A DNA stretch of 64,000 bases. Source: Sulfurospirillum sp036802865 (GTDB taxonomy: Bacteria; Campylobacterota; Campylobacteria; Campylobacterales; Sulfurospirillaceae). Every line of letters starts with the position of its first letter. Positions within the stretch are counted from its first letter, which is position 1. Position numbers and translations under genes: made by a program. The DNA is taken from NCBI RefSeq assembly GCF_036802865.1, contig NZ_DAIRVK010000006.1, forward strand, positions 124,001 through 188,000, written 5' to 3'. The notes under the pieces are model-generated. The model was not told the DNA's origin, searched no databases, and saw only the letters and a program-made list of their open reading frames with translations. Shown here piece by piece: positions 51,224 through 59,514 of the stretch.

Positions 51224-51982
51224 ATGGCAATTACCATCAAAAAAGCTCAAGAGATAGCAAAGCTTTCTGTTGCGAATAAGATTGTTGCCCAAACGTTAGA
51301 GTATCTTACAGGTAATATTCATCCAGGGCTTAGCTTGAAAGAGCTGAATGCCATGGGTGAGTCTTACATTCATAGTCTTGGTGCACGTCCTGCCTTTAAA
51401 GGACTTTATGGTTTTCCAGCTGGAGTTTGTACCTCTGTCAATGAAGTGATTATTCACGGCATTCCTACCGATTACTGTCTTAAAGAAGGTGATATTGTAG
51501 GCCTAGATATTGGTACAGAAGTAGATGGTTGGTATGGCGATTCTGCTGTAACTGTCGGTGTTGGAGAGATATCAAAAAGTGATGAGAGCTTAATTGCATG
51601 TGCAAAAGATGCGCTTTACTTTGCGATTGATTTTATTCAACCGGAGATGCGTTTTAAAGAGTTGAGTCATGGCATAGAGCAATTTATTCTTCAAAAAGGG
51701 TATGTTCCTTTGCGTGGATTTTGCGGGCATGGTATTGGTAGAAAGCCTCATGAAGAGCCAGAACTTCCAAATTATTTAGAAGGGATTAACCCAAAAAGTG
51801 GTCCTAAAATCAAAAATGGTATGGTGTTTTGTATTGAACCAATGATCTGTCATAAAGATGGCACGCCTAAAATTTTGGACGATAAGTGGTCTGTTGTTTC
51901 AGCAGATGGGTTAAGAGGAAGCCACTATGAGCACACGGTTGCAATAGTAGATGGTAAAGTAGAAATTTTGTCTCTATCTTGA
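51224..51982 (+). CDS. map: Methionine aminopeptidase type I
   Basis: 252 residues. Conserved blocks are FPAGVCTSVNEVIIHGIP, DIGTEVDGWYGDSAVTV (two metal-binding Asp), RGFCGHGIGRKPHEEP (metal-binding His), CIEPMI and YEHTVAI (Glu ligands). It removes initiator methionine from new proteins. There is no adk gene between secY and map, unlike in many Gram-positive bacteria. Confidence 0.98.
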   Translation: MAITIKKAQEIAKLSVANKIVAQTLEYLTGNIHPGLSLKELNAMGESYIHSLGARPAFKGLYGFPAGVCTSVNEVIIHGIPTDYCLKEGDIVGLDIGTEVDGWYGDSAVTVGVGEISKSDESLIACAKDALYFAIDFIQPEMRFKELSHGIEQFILQKGYVPLRGFCGHGIGRKPHEEPELPNYLEGINPKSGPKIKNGMVFCIEPMICHKDGTPKILDDKWSVVSADGLRGSHYEHTVAIVDGKVEILSLS

Positions 51983-51998
51983 GATCATAGGAGGTAAA

Positions 51999-52217
51999 AT
52001 GGCAAAAGATGACGTAATTGAAATTGATGGAAAAGTGATAGAAGCACTTCCCAACGCAACCTTTAAAGTTGAAGTACAAAATAGCCATGTGATTTTATGT
52101 CACATTGCAGGAAAAATGAGAATGCATTATATTAAGATAATGCCCGGAGATACCGTGAAAGTTGAGTTAACACCGTATAGTTTAGATAAAGGGCGTATAA
52201 CTTATAGGTATAAGTAA
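51999..52217 (+). CDS. infA: Translation initiation factor IF-1
   Basis: 72 residues, the standard length. IEIDGKVIEALPNATFKVEV, KMRMHYIKIMPGDTVKVEL and YSLDKGRITYRYK are almost the consensus IF-1 sequence (S1/OB fold). It blocks the A site during initiation. AGGAGG precedes the ATG. The following 164 bases hold a promoter and a structured leader for rpmJ. Confidence 0.98.
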   Translation: MAKDDVIEIDGKVIEALPNATFKVEVQNSHVILCHIAGKMRMHYIKIMPGDTVKVELTPYSLDKGRITYRYK

Positions 52218-52236
52218 ATTATTAGCTTAATTTATG

Positions 52237-52242
52237 TATAAT
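52237..52242 (+). promoter_or_regulatory. -10 box of the rpmJ-rpsM (alpha) operon
   Basis: ATGTATAATTT with TATAAT at 52237-52242, about 140 bases upstream of rpmJ. No clear -35. It gives a second entry point for transcription of the downstream ribosomal genes and a leader of about 135 bases. Confidence 0.65.
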
Positions 52243-52272
52243 TTGCCCCTTTTGTAAAGCTGTGTGAAGAAT

Positions 52273-52358
52273 AATCGAAAAAGGAACCACTGTTTTTTCG
52301 ATTGTTGGTTTGAGATACATCATCAAACCTGTGACAGTTTAACTCAAAATTCCAGTGG
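52273..52358 (+). promoter_or_regulatory. Structured leader of the alpha operon with possible pseudoknot
   Basis: Hairpin 1 is AATCGAAAAA/TTTTTCGATT (52273-52282 with 52294-52303). Its loop holds CCACTG (52287-52292), complementary to CAGTGG at 52353-52358, 24 bases before the rpmJ ATG; this would make a pseudoknot. Between them is hairpin 2, GGTTTGA/TCAAACC (52307-52313 with 52323-52329). In E. coli the alpha operon leader is also a pseudoknot, bound by S4; the sequence here is unrelated, so a similar role is inference. Confidence 0.5.
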
Positions 52359-52381
52359 AAATAAAAGTTCAGGAGTCACGA

Positions 52382-52495
52382 ATGAAAGTACGACCTTCTG
52401 TAAAGAAGATGTGCGATAAGTGCAAAGTGATTAAACGAAAAGGTATCGTTAGAGTCATTTGCGTAAATCCAAAACATAAACAGAGACAAGGATAA
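52382..52495 (+). CDS. rpmJ: 50S ribosomal protein L36
   Basis: 37 residues: MKVRPSVKKMCDKCKVIKRK followed by a segment ending NPKHKQRQG. The zinc-binding set of three Cys and one His (CDKC, VICVNPKH) is complete, so this is the zinc-containing form. CAGGAG lies eight bases upstream. Two bases separate it from rpsM. Confidence 0.97.
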   Translation: MKVRPSVKKMCDKCKVIKRKGIVRVICVNPKHKQRQG

Positions 52496-52497
52496 GC

Positions 52498-52866
52498 ATG
52501 GCAAGGATTGCAGGTGTAGACCTTCCAATGAAAAAGAGAGTAGAGTATGGTTTAACATATATCTACGGTATAGGTTTAACAAGTTCTAGAGCTATTTTAA
52601 CAGCAACTGGAATTTCGTTTGATAAAAGAGTTCATGAGCTAAGTGAAGATGATGTTGCTGCGATTCGTAAAGAGATCCAAGCAGGATTTCAAGTAGAGGG
52701 TGACCTTCGTAAAAAAGTGGCTATGGATATTAAAGCTTTGATGGATATGGGAAGCTATAGAGGTCTTAGACATAGAAAAGGCTTGCCAGTTCGTGGACAA
52801 AAAACAAAAACGAATGCGCGTACCCGTAAAGGTAAAAAACGTACCGTTGGCGCAAAAGCTAAATAA
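52498..52866 (+). CDS. rpsM: 30S ribosomal protein S13
   Basis: 122 residues. ARIAGVDLPMKKRVEYGLTY (helix-hairpin-helix), YRGLRHRKGLPVRGQKTKTN and ARTRKGKKRTV match S13, a head protein contacting tRNA and L5. First large gene of the alpha group. Confidence 0.98.
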   Translation: MARIAGVDLPMKKRVEYGLTYIYGIGLTSSRAILTATGISFDKRVHELSEDDVAAIRKEIQAGFQVEGDLRKKVAMDIKALMDMGSYRGLRHRKGLPVRGQKTKTNARTRKGKKRTVGAKAK

Positions 52867-52887
52867 CGAAGTCTCAAAGGGAAACAG

Positions 52888-53280
52888 ATGGCAAAAAGAA
52901 AAGTAGTACGTAAAAAAGTTGTTAAGAAAAATATTGCAAAAGGTGTCCTGTACATCTCAGCAACATTTAATAACACTGTCGTAACTGTAACTGATGAGAT
53001 GGGAAATGTTATTGCTTGGAGCAGTGCAGGTAGTTTGGGCTTTAAAGGTAGTAAAAAATCTACTCCTTATGCAGCACAACAAGCCGTAGAAGATGCATTG
53101 ACTAAAGCAAAAGAACATGGTCTCAAAGAAATCGGTATTAAAGTTCAAGGCCCGGGCAGTGGTCGTGAAACAGCGGTAAAAAGTGCTGGTACAACAGACG
53201 GTATTAAAGTGTCTTTTCTAAAAGATATTACACCTCTACCACACAATGGCTGTAGACCTCCAAAAAGAAGAAGAGTTTAA
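52888..53280 (+). CDS. rpsK: 30S ribosomal protein S11
   Basis: 130 residues. KGVLYISATFNNTVVTVTDE, GNVIAWSSAGSLGFKGSKKS and the C-terminal LKDITPLPHNGCRPPKRRRV are diagnostic. It shapes the platform at the E site. After it comes a 75-base gap, longer than others in the group, containing the inverted repeat TTCTA-gatat-TAGAA at 53281. Confidence 0.98.
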   Translation: MAKRKVVRKKVVKKNIAKGVLYISATFNNTVVTVTDEMGNVIAWSSAGSLGFKGSKKSTPYAAQQAVEDALTKAKEHGLKEIGIKVQGPGSGRETAVKSAGTTDGIKVSFLKDITPLPHNGCRPPKRRRV

Positions 53281-53355
53281 TTCTAGATATTAGAATTTAA
53301 CTTTTTAAGAGAAACAAAATAATTTTTTCGTTTATGCAATAGATTAGGAGAAAAA

Positions 53356-53982
53356 ATGGCAAGATATAGAGGACCAGTCGAAAAGCTCGAGAGAAGACTT
53401 GGTGTCAGCTTAGCCCTTAAAGGTGAGCGCAGACTTGCTGGTAAAAGCGCATTAGATAAGCGACCATATGCACCAGGTCAACACGGACAAAGAAGAGCAA
53501 AAATTAGTGAGTATGGACTCCAATTAAGAGAGAAGCAGAAAGCTAAATTTATGTATGGAGTTTCTGAAAAACAATTCAGACGTATATTTGACGAAGCAGC
53601 ACGTAAAGAAGGAAATACAGGTATTAACCTCGTACTTCTTATCGAAAGAAGACTTGACAATGTTGTTTACCGTATGGGTTTTGCAACAACAAGAAGATTT
53701 GCACGTCAATTAGTTACACATGGACATATTTTAGTGAATGGCAGCAAAGTTGACATTCCTTCATATATCGTACGTGCTGGTGACAAAATAGAGGTTTGCG
53801 AAAAATCTAAAAATAATCCACAAGTTAAAAGAGCTCTTGAATTAACACAACAAACTGGTATTGCACCATGGGTTGATGTTGAAAGAGAAAAAGCTATGGG
53901 TATTTTTACACGTATCCCTGAGAGAGAAGAAGTAGTTATTCCGGTTGAAGAAAGATTAATCGTTGAGCTATACTCTAAATAA
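53356..53982 (+). CDS. rpsD: 30S ribosomal protein S4
   Basis: 208 residues. ARYRGPVEKLERRLGVSLAL at the start, KRPYAPGQHGQ, and the S4 RNA-binding domain RLDNVVYRMGFATTRRFARQ with HGHILVNGSKVDIPSYI. No zinc-binding cysteines are present in the N-domain. S4 starts 30S assembly and is the alpha operon repressor in E. coli. AGGAGAAAAA precedes the ATG. Confidence 0.98.
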   Translation: MARYRGPVEKLERRLGVSLALKGERRLAGKSALDKRPYAPGQHGQRRAKISEYGLQLREKQKAKFMYGVSEKQFRRIFDEAARKEGNTGINLVLLIERRLDNVVYRMGFATTRRFARQLVTHGHILVNGSKVDIPSYIVRAGDKIEVCEKSKNNPQVKRALELTQQTGIAPWVDVEREKAMGIFTRIPEREEVVIPVEERLIVELYSK

Positions 53983-53997
53983 TAAAGTAGGTAGTAT

Positions 53998-55011
53998 ATG
54001 AAAAAAATCAATACATCAGCTTACATGCCAACTGAAATTGAGGTAGAGAATATTGCTGCAAATAAGGTTCAAATTAGTGCATACCCATTTGAATCTGGTT
54101 TTGCGGTAACATTGGCACATCCTTTACGTAGATTGCTTTTAAGCAGTACGGTAGGATCTGCCCCGACGGCTGTAAAGATTGAAGGCGTAACCCATGAATT
54201 TGATAGCATGCGCGGTATGCTTGAAGATGTTGCTCTTTTCATCATTAACCTCAAAAATATTCGTTTTAAAATCAAAGGTGATGAGAAACGTGTAGAGGTT
54301 AACTACTCATTTACTGGACCAAAAGAGATCAAAGGAAGTGATTTAGCGAATGCACAAATTGAGATTGTTACACCAGATGCTTATTTGGCAACAATCAATG
54401 AAGATGCAGAGTTTAACTTCTCTTTAATTCTTGAAAAAGGAATCGGCTATGTTCCAAGTGAGAACATTAGAGGTTTAGTTGGAGAAGATTACATTGCACT
54501 TGATGCTTTCTTTACACCTGTAAAAAGAGCTGTGTATGATATCGAAAATGTTTTGGTTGAAGATAACCCTAACTATGAGAAGATCGTTTTCACAATTGAA
54601 ACAGATGGACTTGTATCTCCAATTGAAGCTTTTAAAAATTCACTTGAAGCGATGTATGCTCAAATGTCAGTATTCAATGGCATTTTAGATATTGCAGTAG
54701 CTCCAAAAAGTGAGAGTTCCAATGAGAACGTTGAGTTAGGAAAGCTATTACAGAGTATTGAAGAGTTAAATCTGAGTGCTCGTAGCTTCAACTGTTTAGA
54801 TAGAGCAGAGGTTAAATTTATTGGCGAACTTGCTCTTATGAGTGAGTTAGAGCTCAAAAACCTTAAGAATCTAGGCAAAAAATCGTTAGAAGAGATCAGA
54901 CAAGTTATGGAAGAGAGTGGTTATCCTGTTGGATATAATTTCTCTGACGAGACAGCAAGTTTGCTCAAGAAAAAAATTGAAGATTTAAAATCTGAAGCCA
55001 ACGAGGGTTAA
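53998..55011 (+). CDS. rpoA: RNA polymerase alpha subunit
   Basis: 337 residues. N-terminal dimerisation domain about 1-230 with GFAVTLAHPLRRLLLSS and the assembly loops; C-terminal domain about 255-320 with LNLSARSFNCLDRAEVKFIG and NLGKKSLEEIRQVMEESGY, which binds UP elements and activators. The start is the ATG at 53998, 15 bases after rpsD. Standard position between rpsD and rplQ. Confidence 0.98.
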   Translation: MKKINTSAYMPTEIEVENIAANKVQISAYPFESGFAVTLAHPLRRLLLSSTVGSAPTAVKIEGVTHEFDSMRGMLEDVALFIINLKNIRFKIKGDEKRVEVNYSFTGPKEIKGSDLANAQIEIVTPDAYLATINEDAEFNFSLILEKGIGYVPSENIRGLVGEDYIALDAFFTPVKRAVYDIENVLVEDNPNYEKIVFTIETDGLVSPIEAFKNSLEAMYAQMSVFNGILDIAVAPKSESSNENVELGKLLQSIEELNLSARSFNCLDRAEVKFIGELALMSELELKNLKNLGKKSLEEIRQVMEESGYPVGYNFSDETASLLKKKIEDLKSEANEG

Positions 55012-55014
55012 TTT

Positions 55015-55365
55015 ATGAGACATAAGCACGGATACAGAAAGCTTGGTCGTACTTCATCACACAGAGCGGCGTTGTTGAAGAACTTGGCTATAGCTGTTAT
55101 TAAATATGAGAAAATCGAGACAACACTTCCTAAAGCAAAAGAGCTTAGAGGATTTGTTGAAAAATTGATTACGCAAGCTGGAGTTGGTGGCGATCATGCT
55201 CACAAAACTATTTTTGCTGCACTTCAAGATAAAGAATGCACTAAAAAATTAGTTAACGAGATTGCACCTAAATATGTTGAAAGAAATGGCGGTTACACCC
55301 GTATTATTAAAACACGTATTAGAAAAGGCGACGCAGCGCCTATGGCGTTTTTAGAGCTCGTCTAG
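55015..55365 (+). CDS. rplQ: 50S ribosomal protein L17
   Basis: 116 residues. MRHKHGYRKLGRTSSHRAAL and YTRIIKTRIRKGDAAPMAFL are the L17 signatures. Last gene of the ribosomal cluster, followed by a strong hairpin at 55379. Confidence 0.98.
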   Translation: MRHKHGYRKLGRTSSHRAALLKNLAIAVIKYEKIETTLPKAKELRGFVEKLITQAGVGGDHAHKTIFAALQDKECTKKLVNEIAPKYVERNGGYTRIIKTRIRKGDAAPMAFLELV

Positions 55366-55378
55366 ATCTTATTTTTTC

Positions 55379-55410
55379 GTTTGGAAGCCAAAGGCTTCCA
55401 AACTTCTTCA
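55379..55410 (+). terminator. Terminator of the ribosomal protein cluster
   Basis: GTTTGGAAGCC-AAA-GGCTTCCAAAC forms an 11-bp perfect stem with a three-base loop, followed by TTCTTC. It starts 14 bases after the rplQ stop. Confidence 0.85.
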
Positions 55411-55513
55411 TGTTAAATTTTTTTACCCTAAACTACTACTTTCCCTCTAAAAAATTAAGTCACTTTTAACTCAAACTATTGTTAAATTAGATACTTTTGC
55501 TATAGGAGAATCT

Positions 55514-55795
55514 ATGATACCATTTAGTGACGAAGAGTTGCTTCCCGTTGTTGAAAAATCACTTGAAAAAATAAAGCCAATGTTGGCATTAGACGGCGGA
55601 GGGCTCACTTTACTTGGCATTAAAAGTGGACGTGTTTATGTTCAGCTTCAAGGAGCTTGCCAAGGCTGTGCATCCAGTGGTCAAACACTCAAATACGGTG
55701 TTGAGCGACAATTAAGAATTGATATTCACCCTGAACTAGAAGTTGTAAATATTTTACCTGGGATGGAGCATGAGTTTGAAGCAGTTGGAGAATAA
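55514..55795 (+). CDS. NifU C-terminal-domain protein (Fe-S cluster carrier)
   Basis: 93 residues, a single Nfu-type domain: VVEKSLEKIKPMLALDGGGL and VYVQLQGACQGCASS with the cluster-binding C49 and C52. Such proteins carry 4Fe-4S or 2Fe-2S clusters as dimers to target apoproteins. TAGGAG precedes the ATG. The gene is shorter than NfuA (no A-type domain). One base overlaps the next gene (TAATG). Confidence 0.92.
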   Translation: MIPFSDEELLPVVEKSLEKIKPMLALDGGGLTLLGIKSGRVYVQLQGACQGCASSGQTLKYGVERQLRIDIHPELEVVNILPGMEHEFEAVGE

Positions 55796-56358
55796 TGAAC
55801 GCGTATATTAAAAAAGGTATCGAAAAATTTTATGAAAAAAACTTTTCAGAGGCAATGCATCAGTTTGCATTAGCGTTGAGTGTTGATTCTAAATCCAAAG
55901 AAGCCCGCATTGGTGCTATTTTATGTGACATGGCAACCAGTAATGAAGAACAAGCAATGGCCCTTTTTGAGTACTATATTTTAACCAAAGAAAATGGTGC
56001 TGAAGATTGTGAAGAGGTGATGGAAGAGATCATCAATTCTGTTGAGAAGCACAGTGAAAAAATAGCACATTTATTTAAAGAGAATGATTTGGAAGCTCGT
56101 ATTAATGCGGAAAATGGAATTAAATACGAAGATTTTATGGCGCTTATCGAATCACGAGGTAGTTTTAAAGAAGCTTTTGAAGATATTATGTTTTCAACGA
56201 AAGTGATTATCTCTAAAAAAGAAGATTTTGTTGATTTCTTAGCTAAATTGATTGAAAATGGTTTTGTTGAAATGTCTTTAAATTATCTTGAGAGTGCTGT
56301 CACTCTTTTCCCAAACGATGAACAACTTTTATCGCTTATCAAAAAAGTACAAAAATAG
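55795..56358 (+). CDS. TPR-like helical protein (hypothetical)
   Basis: 187 residues, entirely helical. The first 70 residues look like two degenerate TPR repeats (IEKFYEKNFSEAMHQFALAL, SKEARIGAILCDMATSNEEQ) and the end like another (YLESAVTLFPNDEQLLSLIK). No enzyme motif is present. The gene lies between the Nfu-like gene and murE with a one-base overlap upstream and nine bases downstream. Its role may be in protein assembly, but that is only suggested by repeats. Confidence 0.7.
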   Translation: MNAYIKKGIEKFYEKNFSEAMHQFALALSVDSKSKEARIGAILCDMATSNEEQAMALFEYYILTKENGAEDCEEVMEEIINSVEKHSEKIAHLFKENDLEARINAENGIKYEDFMALIESRGSFKEAFEDIMFSTKVIISKKEDFVDFLAKLIENGFVEMSLNYLESAVTLFPNDEQLLSLIKKVQK

Positions 56359-56367
56359 AGAGCCACT

Positions 56368-57681
56368 TTGAAACTTGACCTAGAAAATTATGCACCGTTT
56401 TCACATGTAACGGATAACTCTTCTGAATGTGATGCAACAAGCATCTTTCTTACTACAAATCAAAATGCTGCATATCAGCAAAATGCGATTGATCGTGGAT
56501 GCACTAAATTTGTAACGGCTAAGGAGTGTTTGGAACTTCTTGGCATTTCTGATGCCATTAAAATTATTGGTATTACAGGGACGAATGGTAAAACGACCAC
56601 TGCTGCTGCAATTTACTCAATTCTTCTGGATTTAGGAAAACAAGTAGGATTACAAGGTACAAGGGGTTGTTTTATTAATGACCACCGTATTGAAGACAAA
56701 AGCCTTACTACGCCACCTATTTTACAAACAATTCACAATCTTAAAATGGCAGTAGAATCAGGATGTGAATATTTTGTTATGGAGGTCAGCTCTCACGCCA
56801 TTGTTCAAAATCGTATTGATGGACTTTCCTTTGCCCTCAAGATTTTGACGAATGTTACACAAGACCATCTTGATTTCCATAAAACGATTGATGAATATAT
56901 TGCAGTCAAGAGTCGGTTTTTTGATGATGAGAGTTTGAAACTTATCAATAAAGATGAAAGTAAAATTCGCTTTAATCGTACTAACGCAATGAGCTATGGC
57001 ATTGAACATCCTGCAACGTATAAAATTCTTGCGTATTCGCTTAAAGAGGGTATTAGTGCTGCTGTGGCAAAGATTGAAAAAGTTTACGACTTTGAATCGC
57101 CATTACATGGCTTTTTTAACCTCTATAACATTTTAGCAGCTATTAGTGCTGTTGACATGTTAGGTGTTGCCCCAATGGAAGCTATCTGCAAAGCTGTAGA
57201 ACATTTTGGTGGCGTTGAAGGTCGTATGGAAGTAGTGAGTAATGATCCTCTTGTGATAGTTGATTTTGCACATACACCTGATGGTATGGAAAAAGTACTT
57301 GATAGTATGAAAGAGCGTGATCTTGTAGTCGTTTTTGGTGCAGGTGGAGATAGAGATCGTACCAAGCGTCCTAAAATGGGAGCAATGGCTCAGCGTTATG
57401 CCAAAAAAATTGTTGTCACCAGTGATAATCCTAGGTCTGAAGAACCACAAAGCATTATTACTGAAATTTTACAAGGGATGAATCCTCGTGAACATTTACA
57501 TGTCGAAGCAGATCGGTATAAAGCAATTGAAAAAGCATTGATGATGCAAGAAAAAAATGAAGTACTTTTAATTCTTGGAAAAGGCGATGAAACGTACCAA
57601 GAGATTCAAGGTAAAAAGTTTCCTTTCGATGATCGAGAGGTTGTAAAAAGTATCATCGCTCAATGGGCTAAGCAAAAATAG
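56368..57681 (+). CDS. murE: UDP-MurNAc-tripeptide synthetase MurE
   Basis: 437 residues from a TTG start. The ATP-binding loop IIGITGTNGKTTTAAAIY (about 71-88), substrate segment LTTPPILQTI, EVSSHAI, NVTQDHLDFH and the meso-diaminopimelate-specific DNPR motif (SDNPRSEEP) are all present. It adds DAP to UDP-MurNAc-L-Ala-D-Glu in the cytoplasm. The protein is ~55 residues shorter than E. coli MurE, mostly at the N-terminus, as in other Campylobacterota. The gene stands alone from other mur genes. Confidence 0.96.
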   Translation: MKLDLENYAPFSHVTDNSSECDATSIFLTTNQNAAYQQNAIDRGCTKFVTAKECLELLGISDAIKIIGITGTNGKTTTAAAIYSILLDLGKQVGLQGTRGCFINDHRIEDKSLTTPPILQTIHNLKMAVESGCEYFVMEVSSHAIVQNRIDGLSFALKILTNVTQDHLDFHKTIDEYIAVKSRFFDDESLKLINKDESKIRFNRTNAMSYGIEHPATYKILAYSLKEGISAAVAKIEKVYDFESPLHGFFNLYNILAAISAVDMLGVAPMEAICKAVEHFGGVEGRMEVVSNDPLVIVDFAHTPDGMEKVLDSMKERDLVVVFGAGGDRDRTKRPKMGAMAQRYAKKIVVTSDNPRSEEPQSIITEILQGMNPREHLHVEADRYKAIEKALMMQEKNEVLLILGKGDETYQEIQGKKFPFDDREVVKSIIAQWAKQK

Positions 57682-57725
57682 GGTAAAATAAACAAATTTC
57701 TTAAACTTAAAGAGGTAGAAAAGCG

Positions 57726-58091
57726 ATGACGCTTGAGATGTTATACAGTAAAATTCACAGGGCTACTGTAACGGATGCCAACTTGAACTATGTAGGTTCT
57801 ATTACAATTGATAAAGAGTTAATTGCTGCTTCAAACCTAAGTGTTGGGCAGAAAGTTGAAGTGGTTAATATCAACAACGGTGAGCGTTTTACAACGTATG
57901 TGATTGAGGGGAAAGCCGGTGGACGAGATATCTGCCTCAATGGAGCCGCCGCTCGCAAAGCGCATATTGGTGATAAAATTATTATCATTGCGTATGCCCA
58001 TATGACGAAAGCTGAGATGGAGACTTTTAAGCCAACGGTTGTGCTGGTTGATGACAACAACGCAATGGCTGAAGTACGAGACTATATCTAA
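57726..58091 (+). CDS. panD: Aspartate 1-decarboxylase precursor (PanD)
   Basis: 121 residues. The self-cleavage site is NYVGS, with Gly24-Ser25; the new N-terminal serine becomes the pyruvoyl group. MLYSKIHRATVTDANLNY and GERFTTYVIEG and NGAAARKAHIGDKIIIIAY follow the family. It makes beta-alanine for pantothenate and CoA. No panBC genes are seen here. It overlaps the YbaB-type gene by one base (TAATG). Confidence 0.97.
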   Translation: MTLEMLYSKIHRATVTDANLNYVGSITIDKELIAASNLSVGQKVEVVNINNGERFTTYVIEGKAGGRDICLNGAAARKAHIGDKIIIIAYAHMTKAEMETFKPTVVLVDDNNAMAEVRDYI

Positions 58092-58408
58092 TGTTTGAAA
58101 ATTTTGATCTTTCCAAAGTGGGCGCGATGCTTGAAGAAGCACAAAAGCAAGCACAAAAAATGCATGAAGATGCAAGCAATAAACAATTTACCGCTAAAAG
58201 TGGCGGTGGAATGGTCAGCGTAAGCATGAATGGCAATGGCGAAGTGATTGACATAACGCTGGATGATTCACTCTTAAGCGATAAAGAATCATTACAGATC
58301 TTGCTTATGAGCGCAATGAATGACGTTTCCAAAATGGTAGAAGATAATAAAAAACTAGCGACAACTCAGATGCTCTCAGGCATTGGGGGATTTGGCGCAA
58401 AAAGTTAA
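58091..58408 (+). CDS. YbaB/EbfC nucleoid-associated protein
   Basis: 105 residues with the YbaB pattern: an N-terminal helix with MLEEAQKQAQKMHED, then GMVSVSMNGNGEVIDITLDD and a C-terminal helix ending MLSGIGGFG. Proteins of this family bind DNA as dimers and are often found by recR or dnaX; here the neighbours are panD and a PDZ protein instead. Confidence 0.93.
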   Translation: MFENFDLSKVGAMLEEAQKQAQKMHEDASNKQFTAKSGGGMVSVSMNGNGEVIDITLDDSLLSDKESLQILLMSAMNDVSKMVEDNKKLATTQMLSGIGGFGAKS

Positions 58409-58418
58409 GGAGCAGTAT

Positions 58419-59504
58419 GTGAAATGTCTAGGACTATTTCTTTTTTTATTGATAACCCCAGCCCTCTTTGCAGCAGATGCACCGGCATCTTCACCAGCTC
58501 CTGCTTCAAAAGCAGAGTTTGTTTATCCTGATTTTTCACAGTGCTTTGAAAAAAATAAACTGTCTGTTGTCTATTTTGGTAAAACACGTGCTATTGCAAT
58601 CAGCGAAAAACAAGCAGTTGCTTACTCAAAAGAGAAACCAAGCGTTCCGTATGTAAGGTATGATGCTTACTCTAATCTTTATTTATTTGATTCTCCCAAA
58701 CCACTTATTCCTGTCAAATTAAAAGCAACCACTGAAATGAAACTTGGTGAATGGCTTGTCAGTATGACCGATAGCTCTTTAGTGGCAGTTAATGCTTCTA
58801 AAATAGGCAAAAGTGGCAATGAGTTGTTTGAATTTGGCGGCGTGGGTGAACCCAATAGTCTCGTGGGTGGTCTATGTTGTGAAATGTATGGATTGGGTAT
58901 TGGAGATAAATTTTTTATTAGCTCAGAAGAGTTAGATCGTTTTATTAAAGGACAATCCGCTTCATTTTCAGAGCTTGGCGTACGTGTTGTAGATGGCAAT
59001 GAAAGTGTGGTTGTTGATTTTGTTGACCCTAATTTTAAAGATGCAAAACTTAAAGCAGGCGACAAAATTACGTTACTTAATGGAAAAAAAGTAAGTAATA
59101 TTACTGAGTTTGCCGATGCGCTTAAAACATTTAAAGATCTTACAAAAGTTAGTGCTCAAATTCAGCGCGATAACGCATGGATTGAAGAGAATATTTTGGC
59201 ACCAAAACCGATTGTTAAAAAAGTTGAGCCTAAAAAAATACCATTACCTGAAAAGAAAAAAGAGAGTTATCTTCAAGGCAAAGGTTTTAAATTTGACACG
59301 GAGCTTAGAATTAAAGATATAGCACGTGGTTCTTTTGCTGAAAAAAGTGGTCTTAAAGTAGGTGATCGTTTAATCCAAGTTGATCAACTCCCTGTTGAGC
59401 GAATGGCTGAAGCGGATGCTTATTTAGAAAAAAATCGTACTCGCGAGATAAGCCTCTTGTTTGATCGAGATGATTTTCAGTTTTTTGTAACATTAAATCG
59501 TTGA
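58419..59504 (+). CDS. Exported PDZ-domain protein
   Basis: 361 residues from a GTG with AAGGAG six bases upstream, giving a clean signal peptide (VKCLGLFLFLLITPALFAAD). The mature part starts with a low-complexity Ala/Ser/Pro stretch, then a beta-rich region (about 40-180) and two PDZ-like modules: around residues 180-255 (DAKLKAGDKITLLNGKKVSN) and 290-361 (IARGSFAEKSGLKVGDRLIQ). No protease triad is visible, so it is more likely a periplasmic scaffold than a DegP-type protease. Campylobacterota-typical; the exact function is unknown. Confidence 0.8.
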   Translation: MKCLGLFLFLLITPALFAADAPASSPAPASKAEFVYPDFSQCFEKNKLSVVYFGKTRAIAISEKQAVAYSKEKPSVPYVRYDAYSNLYLFDSPKPLIPVKLKATTEMKLGEWLVSMTDSSLVAVNASKIGKSGNELFEFGGVGEPNSLVGGLCCEMYGLGIGDKFFISSEELDRFIKGQSASFSELGVRVVDGNESVVVDFVDPNFKDAKLKAGDKITLLNGKKVSNITEFADALKTFKDLTKVSAQIQRDNAWIEENILAPKPIVKKVEPKKIPLPEKKKESYLQGKGFKFDTELRIKDIARGSFAEKSGLKVGDRLIQVDQLPVERMAEADAYLEKNRTREISLLFDRDDFQFFVTLNR

Positions 59505-59514
59505 AAGGGATGTT

